Part shown: positions 1-7,056 of the stretch, piece by piece
Layout of the letters: the number at the start of each line of letters is the position of its first letter
Position numbering within the stretch: position 1 is the first letter of the stretch
Assembly: GCA_015494845.1 (NCBI GenBank)
Contig: WGAL01000333.1
Coordinates: 1-18,762, forward strand
From: Melioribacteraceae bacterium
GTDB lineage: Bacteria; Bacteroidota; Ignavibacteria; Ignavibacteriales; Melioribacteraceae
DNA: 18,762 bases
Direction: 5' to 3'
The notes under the pieces: generated by a model
What the model saw: only the letters and a program-made list of their open reading frames with translations
Told to the model about the DNA's origin: nothing
Databases searched by the model: none
Translations under genes and position numbers: made by a program

Positions 1-1602
1 ACCGATGGCTATATTACGCTTAAAGCATATCCTGGCGAACATCCTATAATTGACGCAAGTAATTCCGACTTCGGTTACGATTACATTGTCGGAATAATAA
101 AAATAATTAACAAAAGTTACATTACGGTTGAAGGTTTTGAAATAAGAAATTTGATTACATCGGACGACGATATTTTTCCGGCCGGAATTTGGGCGCGCGG
201 AAATTCAAGTCATTTAAGAATACTCAATAACGTAATTCATAATATCGAACACCACAGCCCCGACGCAGGCGCGCACGGACTTGCGTTTTACGGAACAAGT
301 GCTTCGCAATCGATGAACGATTTGCTTATCGCGGGAAACGAAATTTACAATTGCAAATTGGCGTGGAGCGAATCGTTGGTTCTTAACGGAAACGTGGAGA
401 ATTTTATTGTCAGAAATAATATTATTCACGATAACGACAACATTGCGTTTGATTTTATCGGTTTTGAGGGGACTTGTTCCGACGACCAATTTGACCAAGC
501 GAGAAACGGAATTGTTTCCGGCAATATCGCGTATAATATCGACAGCAGAACAAATCCGGCTTACGGCGGCGAAGGCTCCGCCGACGGGTTTTACGTTGAC
601 GGAGGAAAAGATATTATTTTTGACGGAAATCTCGCTTACAATTGCAACATCGGTTTCGAATTTGCAAGCGAGCATTCGGGAAAAGCGACAAGCGGAATTA
701 TTGCGAGAAACAATTTCATTATTAACAATCACGCCATGGGATTGTCAATAGGCGGTTACGACGCGCAAAGAGGGGAAACGGACGATTGTATAATCGTAAA
801 CAACACGCTTTATCATAACAGAATTCCCGATTTTGAATGGGGCGCGGAAATTAACATCGGTTATTACTGCAACGGCAATGTTTTTAAGAATAACATCGTT
901 TATTCGGGGAATAATTCTCCGCTAATTGAATATTATAATTCAACCGGCAATAATTTTACGTTTAATCATAATCTTTATTTTTCCGACGGCTCTCCCGAAT
1001 GGATTTGGCGGGGAAGCGAGTATTCGAATTTTTCGGATTTCGTATCGAACGCCGGAATGGACGCAAATTCGATTTATGCAAATCCGCTTTTCGACGACGA
1101 CGCTTTGGAAAATTATCAACCGAAAGTTTTACAAAATTCTCCGGCAATCGACGCGGGCGAAAATCTCGATTCAACGATTGCCGGTTCTTACGATTTTATG
1201 GGGAATTTGAGAATTTATAACGGAACAATCGATATTGGCGCGTTCGAATCTTCGTTTCAAGACGTAGTAGGCGGAACGGCAACTTTGTCGTCTGGTTTTA
1301 AATTGATGCCGGCTTACCCGAATCCGTTTTATCTTACGCAAGGAAAATCCGGCGGAAATTTTGTAACGATTAAATTTGTAGGGAACGACGCGATAAAAAA
1401 CAAACCGGCGAACTTGAAAATTTATTCAATCAACGGACAATTGATTAACAATCTGTTTTCGGGAAATATAAATAAAGAAACTTATTCGTTTAAGTGGAAC
1501 GGCAAAGATTCCGACGGCAATTACGTTTCCAACGGAATTTATTTTGCGGTTCTGCAATTGGGAAAAAGAACGCTGACGGACAAAATTATTTTGATAAAAT
1601 AA
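1..1602 (+). CDS. Secreted right-handed beta-helix protein with choice-of-anchor Q-like region and T9SS sorting domain (5' partial)
   Basis: The reading frame is open from the first base (TDGYITLKAYPGEHPIIDAS), so the start lies outside the window and 533 residues are visible; the first internal ATG at 151 is not the true start. Residues about 10-370 are short Asn/Gly/Ile-rich rungs (NNVIHNI, GNEIYN, RNNIIHD, GNLAYN, NNTLYHN), the pattern of right-handed parallel beta-helix proteins such as polysaccharide lyases and DUF1565-like proteins. It continues into NSPAIDAGEN...DIGAFES (about residues 380-418), which matches the end of the choice-of-anchor Q type of helix. The C-terminus (about 434-533) is a T9SS type A sorting domain: YPNPF, LKIYSINGQ, WNGKDSDG, NGIYF and a basic KIILIK end. 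Known for the family: such helices bind or cleave acidic polysaccharides at the cell surface. No catalytic residues can be assigned, so lyase activity is only possible. The next gene starts 10 bases downstream, so co-transcription is likely. Confidence 0.85.
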   Translation, partial: TDGYITLKAYPGEHPIIDASNSDFGYDYIVGIIKIINKSYITVEGFEIRNLITSDDDIFPAGIWARGNSSHLRILNNVIHNIEHHSPDAGAHGLAFYGTSASQSMNDLLIAGNEIYNCKLAWSESLVLNGNVENFIVRNNIIHDNDNIAFDFIGFEGTCSDDQFDQARNGIVSGNIAYNIDSRTNPAYGGEGSADGFYVDGGKDIIFDGNLAYNCNIGFEFASEHSGKATSGIIARNNFIINNHAMGLSIGGYDAQRGETDDCIIVNNTLYHNRIPDFEWGAEINIGYYCNGNVFKNNIVYSGNNSPLIEYYNSTGNNFTFNHNLYFSDGSPEWIWRGSEYSNFSDFVSNAGMDANSIYANPLFDDDALENYQPKVLQNSPAIDAGENLDSTIAGSYDFMGNLRIYNGTIDIGAFESSFQDVVGGTATLSSGFKLMPAYPNPFYLTQGKSGGNFVTIKFVGNDAIKNKPANLKIYSINGQLINNLFSGNINKETYSFKWNGKDSDGNYVSNGIYFAVLQLGKRTLTDKIILIK

Positions 1603-1612
1603 AAGGATTTTT

Positions 1613-3847
1613 ATGACGCGGAAAGGATTTATATTTTTTGTTTTTCTTCTACTTGCAATTAACTTGTTCTCTCAAAATTTAACGACAATCACTTATACCG
1701 AAAGCGACGAAATTTTTGCAAATCCGGAAAGGGGATTTTACGCGGATAAATACGGAAATATTACAACGTCGTTTGTAAACAGCATTAAAGCGCAGGGAAT
1801 TACGCTGGTTCACAAAATTTACAATCTGCATCAATTCAGAACTTCTCCGATTTCCCAAGCGTATCTCGACCAAATCCAATCCGATTTAAATGTTGCGAGA
1901 GAAGGCGGAGTTAAAGTGATTCCGAGATTTTTCTATACCGACCAGCAGAACGGCGAGGACGCCGCTTTGGATACGATTCTTTTGCACCTCAATCAACTTA
2001 CGCCGATTTTACGGGAAAACGCCGACGTAATCGCTTTTATGGACGCGGGATTTATCGGCGCGTGGGGCGAATGGTATTATTCGAGCCACGGATTGAACAA
2101 CACCGAAGACAGACGAACCGTTTTGTTTGCGTTGTTAAACGCTCTGCCGCCGCAAAGGGACGTGGTTATCAGAACGCCGAATTACAAACGTTTGATTTTC
2201 AATTACGACGAACCGCTCGATATTGATTCGGCGTACAGCGGTTCATATCGTTCACGAACCGGAGCGCACAACGATTGTTTCCTTGCCGACGAAACAGACG
2301 CGGGAACTTATCTTTGGAACGACATTGAAGGCGATAAAGATTATCTTAACGCCGATAACCGTTTTCTTCCGCAAAGCGGCGAAACATGCCAAGTTAGCGA
2401 ATACACGGTTTGTTCTAATGCTTTAATTGATTTGAACAGAATGCATTGGTCAACCATCAACCGCGATTACAATACGGAAGTTTTGCAAGAATGGATTAAC
2501 GGCGGTTGTATGCCGGAAATAAAAAGACGGCTCGGATACAGATTTGTTCTTCAATCCGCCGAAATTTCCGATTCGATAAGACCTAACGGAATTTTTACTT
2601 TGAATTTCAACGTAAAAAATGTCGGGTTCGGAAATCCTTACAATCCGCGTGGATGCGAAGTTATTTTACGCAACGTTGTAACAAAAACGAAGTATCGTCT
2701 TGTAACTGACGTTGACCCTCGTTTTTGGTTTTCCGGAGATTCAACATTTGTTCAAATAACCGGCGGAATTCCTTCCGATATGCCGGAAGGAGATTACGAA
2801 GCGTTCCTGTTCCTTCCCGATACGGCGAGTTCATTGCACGACAGAAAAGATTACGCAATCCGCCTGGCGAACGAAAACGTTTGGGAAGACTCTACCGGCT
2901 ACAACAGTTTACTTGCTACCGTTACAATTAGCAACAACGCTTCCGGCGAAGATTATTCCGGTTCAAACTATTTTGAACCGTTTTCGGGCGGCGTTACGCC
3001 TCCGCCTGTCGTAGGCGATATTATTATAGACGGAAATTTTTCCGACTGGGACGAAGTCCCGCAATTGGACGTGGGAGCGAACGCCGAAAATTCGGGCGAC
3101 GCGCTTAACGACGCTACGGATTTGCTCGATATGTGGGCGACGAACTCGGAGGACGAACTTTACATAAGTTACTCGTTAGCGGGCGTTTTCGGAACCGCTT
3201 ATTTTTACCATGTTTTCTTCGATTCGGATAATTCAGGTTCGACTGGTTTTCATTCCGGCGGAAGCGCGGGCGGCTTCGATTATATGATTGAAAACGATAT
3301 TCTTTACAGTTACGCGGGCAACAACGGCGAGTGGGGCTGGAATTACGTCGGGAGCGTGGTTTCCGCTTATTCTTCGGATAACGGCCGCATTGAAATAGCC
3401 GTTCCGTTTTCGCAAATCGGAGTTGCTGCGGGCCAAACAATCGGACTGGTTTTTAACGTTAATGACAATAACGATTCTTATCCCGACGATTACGCTCCGG
3501 ATTCTTATCAAACAAATTCGTTTGAATATACGCTTGCGATAACGGACGTTGATGATTTTTCCAACGAAGCGGCGGATAAACCCGCCGGAATTTCGGTTTA
3601 CCCGAATCCGTTTAACAGCACCGTGCATTTTAATCTTTCGACAATTCCCGGTAAAATTAAATCGTTAAAGATTTACAATATTTTGGGAGAAGAGGTTAAG
3701 ACTTTTTCAACCGACAATTTAAACAAAAAGGATTTACGTTGGCACGGAGTTAATAATTCAAATCAACCTGTAAACAGCGGAATATATTTCTTTGTGGCGG
3801 TGACGCCTACGAGAATTTATTCAATAAAAATAGTTTACCTCAAATAA
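1613..3847 (+). CDS. Secreted DUF4874/DUF4832 glycosidase-like protein with CBM9-like module and T9SS sorting domain
   Basis: This 744-residue protein has a signal peptide (1-21, MTRKGFIFFVFLLLAINLFSQ region, cut after FSQ). Residues about 25-190 match DUF4874: an early NPERGFY motif, then FMDAGFIGAWGEWYYS with Glu153 in a GAWGEW context like TIM-barrel glycosidases. Residues about 195-430 match DUF4832, including RTPNYKR, HNDCFLADETDAGTY and a conserved GYRFVL segment. A Pro-rich linker (VTPPPVV) leads to a CBM9-like module (about 470-640, starting IDGNFSDWDEV), then a T9SS type A domain (about 655-744: VYPNPFNSTV, LKIYNILGEEV, NSGIYFF, end KIVYLK). The DUF4874/DUF4832 pair occurs in secreted proteins of Bacteroidota and Actinobacteria and is thought to be glycoside-hydrolase-like; the substrate is unknown to me. 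The start is supported by AAGGA at 1603-1607, five bases before the ATG. It lies in a run with the beta-helix gene and the CBM9 gene. Enzymatic role is inference. Confidence 0.85.
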   Translation: MTRKGFIFFVFLLLAINLFSQNLTTITYTESDEIFANPERGFYADKYGNITTSFVNSIKAQGITLVHKIYNLHQFRTSPISQAYLDQIQSDLNVAREGGVKVIPRFFYTDQQNGEDAALDTILLHLNQLTPILRENADVIAFMDAGFIGAWGEWYYSSHGLNNTEDRRTVLFALLNALPPQRDVVIRTPNYKRLIFNYDEPLDIDSAYSGSYRSRTGAHNDCFLADETDAGTYLWNDIEGDKDYLNADNRFLPQSGETCQVSEYTVCSNALIDLNRMHWSTINRDYNTEVLQEWINGGCMPEIKRRLGYRFVLQSAEISDSIRPNGIFTLNFNVKNVGFGNPYNPRGCEVILRNVVTKTKYRLVTDVDPRFWFSGDSTFVQITGGIPSDMPEGDYEAFLFLPDTASSLHDRKDYAIRLANENVWEDSTGYNSLLATVTISNNASGEDYSGSNYFEPFSGGVTPPPVVGDIIIDGNFSDWDEVPQLDVGANAENSGDALNDATDLLDMWATNSEDELYISYSLAGVFGTAYFYHVFFDSDNSGSTGFHSGGSAGGFDYMIENDILYSYAGNNGEWGWNYVGSVVSAYSSDNGRIEIAVPFSQIGVAAGQTIGLVFNVNDNNDSYPDDYAPDSYQTNSFEYTLAITDVDDFSNEAADKPAGISVYPNPFNSTVHFNLSTIPGKIKSLKIYNILGEEVKTFSTDNLNKKDLRWHGVNNSNQPVNSGIYFFVAVTPTRIYSIKIVYLK

Positions 3848-3862
3848 AAAAGGAGTTCAGCA

Positions 3863-5560
3863 ATGAAAAAAATGCTTACATTAATCGCTTTACTGATTAC
3901 TTACTCTGTATCTCTTGCTCAAATCCAGATTGACGGAGATATGTTGGACTGGGCAAATATCGCCCCGTTGGACAGAGACCAAGTAGCCGAACCGATTGGC
4001 GACGTTCCAGGCGCCGATTATCAAGATTTCGATTTGAAACATCTCTACATCACGCATGATTCCGATTATGTGTATGTGAGAATCGACCTTGCGGACAACG
4101 CGAGTTTCGACAACTTCTACAACTTCGACAATCCGCCGGTTTTTGAATTTTATATGGACACCGAAATCGGCGATACGACCGGCTTTGACTGGGGTTGGTG
4201 GAACAACGCTTACAATTATTACGTAAATCTTGCTCCTACGCTTCATCCCGATTCGACGGTAAAATACGCCGAATTATACAAATACAACGGAGGAAGAATT
4301 CCGACTTGGGCGGAAGGAGAATTTGAATTTCTTTCCCGGATTCCGATGGCGATTAACGACGACGCTAACGCAATGGAATTTGCAATTCCGCGCGAACTCG
4401 TAAATTTCGGTCCCGAATTCAGACCTTGGGTTTATTCAGTAGGGAATTGGCAATGGACGGACGGAGCCGACCAACTTCCGACCGAAGGCGGGGAATATAT
4501 GTTACGCTACGATTTTTGGTATCTCGACCAAAACGCGGTTGTTCAAGCGCAAGGCGACCAAATTGACAACCGCATTCAAATCGATGGCGATATGCTCGAT
4601 TGGGCGAATATTCAACCTGCCGACCAAGGCGAAATCGCCGAAGAATTGGGCGATATGCCGACAGGTCCCGAATTTGACGTAAAAGACGTTTACACTACAA
4701 GCGATTCGAATAATTTCTATATCAGAATTGATATTGACCCGAGCGCAACTTTTGCCGGAATGTACACAAATTATCCTAACCCGCCGGCGTTTCAAATTTT
4801 CTTCAACGTTAATTGGGGAGACACAACCGGTTTGGGTTACGGAGGATTTTGGCCGTTAGCGGTTGATTATATGGTCGATTTGAGTATGGCGTTGCATCCC
4901 GACAGCAACTTGACCGAAGTTCCGATTTATGTTTACGCCGCCGATTGGGAAGGCGCTTACGAAACGTTTGAAGAAGTTCCAGACGCTTACGCTTCGTTTG
5001 CGGTAAACGACGACGACAATATCGTTGAAGTAGCTGTCCCGAGAGCCGCAATTAACGCAGGAACCGACATTATGCCTTGGGTTTACGTGGTTGGCAACGA
5101 CAACTGGGACAATGAAGAATATTGGCCGAATACCGTCGTTGAAGGTTGGAGCGAAGATTGGCCTCCGGTATATTACGCTTTGGATTATAATTTCATTTCC
5201 GGAAATTCCGTTAAAAAAATCGCCGACCATTCAATTATTAACGGAGTTGAAGATAACGCAACCGATTATTCCAAAGTTAAAGGTTTCGGTCTGGTTCAAA
5301 ATTATCCGAACCCGTTCAATCCTTCTACCGTTATTACTTTCCAATTGTCGCATCCTCAAAACATTACGGTTAACGTTTACAATACTTTGGGACAAAAAGT
5401 CGCTACTTTGTTAAACAACAAACAACTTCCGGCGGGAACAAATAATATTCGCTGGAACGGCAAAGACGGCAACGGACATTCTTTAACAAGCGGCGTGTAT
5501 TTTTACAGAATTTCCTCCAAAGATTACTCGGTAACCAAGAAAATGATGTTGCTCAAGTAA
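3863..5560 (+). CDS. Secreted protein with two tandem CBM9-like modules and T9SS sorting domain
   Basis: This 565-residue protein starts with a signal peptide (1-19/20, ending SVSLAQ) and mature sequence IQIDGDMLDWANI. The same opening recurs at residue 238, so the protein is two copies of a roughly 200-residue CBM9-like beta-sandwich (about 21-225 and 238-440), each with IDGDMLDW, then a YVRID or FYIRID strand, a GDTTG turn, LHPDS and a V(A)FAIPRE or VEVAVPRA strand. No catalytic domain is visible. Residues about 475-565 form a textbook T9SS type A domain (NYPNPFNPST, VNVYNTLGQKVATLL, WNGKDGNG, SGVYFYRI, end KKMMLLK). Known for the fold: CBM9 and related modules bind reducing ends or other parts of plant polysaccharides; binding here is inferred. 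A strong AAGGAG (3850-3855) precedes the ATG by seven bases. A terminator follows directly, so this looks like the last gene of its transcript. Confidence 0.85.
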   Translation: MKKMLTLIALLITYSVSLAQIQIDGDMLDWANIAPLDRDQVAEPIGDVPGADYQDFDLKHLYITHDSDYVYVRIDLADNASFDNFYNFDNPPVFEFYMDTEIGDTTGFDWGWWNNAYNYYVNLAPTLHPDSTVKYAELYKYNGGRIPTWAEGEFEFLSRIPMAINDDANAMEFAIPRELVNFGPEFRPWVYSVGNWQWTDGADQLPTEGGEYMLRYDFWYLDQNAVVQAQGDQIDNRIQIDGDMLDWANIQPADQGEIAEELGDMPTGPEFDVKDVYTTSDSNNFYIRIDIDPSATFAGMYTNYPNPPAFQIFFNVNWGDTTGLGYGGFWPLAVDYMVDLSMALHPDSNLTEVPIYVYAADWEGAYETFEEVPDAYASFAVNDDDNIVEVAVPRAAINAGTDIMPWVYVVGNDNWDNEEYWPNTVVEGWSEDWPPVYYALDYNFISGNSVKKIADHSIINGVEDNATDYSKVKGFGLVQNYPNPFNPSTVITFQLSHPQNITVNVYNTLGQKVATLLNNKQLPAGTNNIRWNGKDGNGHSLTSGVYFYRISSKDYSVTKKMMLLK

Positions 5561-5568
5561 AATATTCG

Positions 5569-5601
5569 GCGCGGTTGCCATTCCGGCGACCGCGCGTTTT
5601 T
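5569..5601 (+). terminator. Rho-independent terminator after the tandem CBM9 gene
   Basis: GCGCGGTTGCC (5569-5579) pairs with GGCGACCGCGC (5585-5595) in an 11-bp GC-rich stem with one G-U pair and a five-base loop (ATTCC). It is followed by GTTTTTC. It sits 8 bases after the stop codon at 5560 and is the only strong terminator-like hairpin I found between genes in this window. Confidence 0.9.
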
Positions 5602-5626
5602 CTTCATTTAATATAGTGGTAGAAAA

Positions 5627-7024
5627 ATGCAAAATAAAATTTTTAGAATTGGTTTAGCGTTTCTTCTCGGACTGGCGCTTTTTCAAAGTTGCATACCCGA
5701 CAGAATGCCGCCGGAACCGGTGGAAAATACGCGTCCCAAATTCGTTAAATTTGATACGCTCGGCGTTTCAAATCTTATTGTTCCGGTAAATCAACCGATT
5801 AAAATGTATTTTAATGAAAAAATGGATTTATCGACTTTCCCGTCCAACGTTGAGGTCGAAAGCGTAAGCGGAAAAATTAACGGGAACTTTTCGTACGCTT
5901 CCGAAAGCGATACGATTGTTGTTTTTACGCCGTCAACTCCTTACAACAAAGCCGAAGTTTATACCGTTTCGGTTCACGGAGGCGTAAGAGACATTCACGG
6001 CAATTCAATGATTTCCCCGAACGACGAGGACGTTCCGCAAGAATTTTGGTTTTTTACCGAAGGCGACTATTCCGACGGCGGATTCCCTTACGTTTTCGTT
6101 AGGGATAAAGCTCAAAAGCAAGTTCTTTATCGCGCCGGTAAATTGAACCGGTATATAGATAGTCTTTATGTTGAATCTACGGTTGAAGATTATCAAACCG
6201 CGGCGATTGAATTTTCGCCGAGAGGAAATTATCTCTGGATGGTTAACCTAAAAACTACAGACGGAACGGTTACGTTAATTAATCCGCAAAGTTTTGAACC
6301 GGAAATGGTTCTGCAAGTCGGTTTGGGTCCCACAAACGTAGCGTTCAGCGAGAATAAAGCGTACGTTACAAATAAATCGGCAAAATCGTTTACGGTAATA
6401 GATTTGGATTCTTACGCGGCGGAAACCACTTACTCATTTACCGGCAATTTCAAGCCGCTTGACGTTGCGTATTCTCCGCTTACCGATAAATTATATTTTA
6501 TTTCGAGCACAAAAAAAGAACTTGCCGTTGTAAATGCGCAAGATTTTAACGACAATTATATTATCGATACGCTCTTGACCGATAGTAAAGGCATCGATAT
6601 TGAAGTTTCCGAGGACGGGAAATATTTGTTCATTCCGCAAAAAAGAACCGACAAAATCGCCGTTTTTAACGCGCAAACGGATTCTCCCGAAGAACAGATT
6701 GTAACGGGTTATCCCAACGTTGGGGACGGAGTAATTAAAGGCGGTTATTATTATTCGTCTTTCTATAAATATTCCGGTTCCGATACGGACGGCGGAATTT
6801 TGAAAATAAACGTTTCGACGCAAAGTATCGAAGATGTATTTACTTTCGGCGAAGAAATAGATAAACTCGGAATTACGAACGCCGGCGAACTTCTATACGC
6901 CGTTACGCCCGGCGATTCGTCGTTGCATATTATCGAAACGAAAACAATGATGGAAATCAGTTCCACAAAAATAAACGGAAGTCTTAAATATGTCGCCGTT
7001 AGTAAAAACAATTATTCAAAATAA
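5627..7024 (+). CDS. Outer-membrane lipoprotein with SbsA Ig-like domain and YVTN-type beta-propeller
   Basis: This 465-residue protein begins with a lipoprotein signal (MQNKIFRIGLAFLLGLALF then QSC, lipid Cys22). Residues about 38-135 look like a Big_5/SbsA Ig-like domain: PVNQPIKMYFNEKMDLSTF, then DTIVVFTPSTPYN and VSVHGGVRDIHGNSM. From about 150 to 460 there are repeated propeller blades of the YVTN/YncE type: AAIEFSPRGNYLWMVN, VAFSENKAYVTNKSAKSFTVID, VAYSPLTDKLYFISS, IEVSEDGKYLFIPQKRTDKIAVFN. No enzyme motif is visible. It lies 32 bases upstream of a TonB-dependent receptor on the same strand. By analogy with the propeller lipoprotein BtuG and its receptor BtuB in Bacteroides, it may be a surface substrate-capture partner; that is inference and the ligand is unknown. 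It follows a terminator by 25 bases, so it either has its own short promoter or depends on read-through; no clear Shine-Dalgarno is seen. Confidence 0.8.
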   Translation: MQNKIFRIGLAFLLGLALFQSCIPDRMPPEPVENTRPKFVKFDTLGVSNLIVPVNQPIKMYFNEKMDLSTFPSNVEVESVSGKINGNFSYASESDTIVVFTPSTPYNKAEVYTVSVHGGVRDIHGNSMISPNDEDVPQEFWFFTEGDYSDGGFPYVFVRDKAQKQVLYRAGKLNRYIDSLYVESTVEDYQTAAIEFSPRGNYLWMVNLKTTDGTVTLINPQSFEPEMVLQVGLGPTNVAFSENKAYVTNKSAKSFTVIDLDSYAAETTYSFTGNFKPLDVAYSPLTDKLYFISSTKKELAVVNAQDFNDNYIIDTLLTDSKGIDIEVSEDGKYLFIPQKRTDKIAVFNAQTDSPEEQIVTGYPNVGDGVIKGGYYYSSFYKYSGSDTDGGILKINVSTQSIEDVFTFGEEIDKLGITNAGELLYAVTPGDSSLHIIETKTMMEISSTKINGSLKYVAVSKNNYSK

Positions 7025-7056
7025 ATATTAAACTATACAGTTACGGTAGGTTTAAG

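Noticed and set aside
5602..5626. Possible promoter (TTTAATATA) before the propeller lipoprotein
   Set aside because: It is too close to the ATG, there is no matching -35 or TTTG-type element, and any upstream element would fall in the terminator stem.
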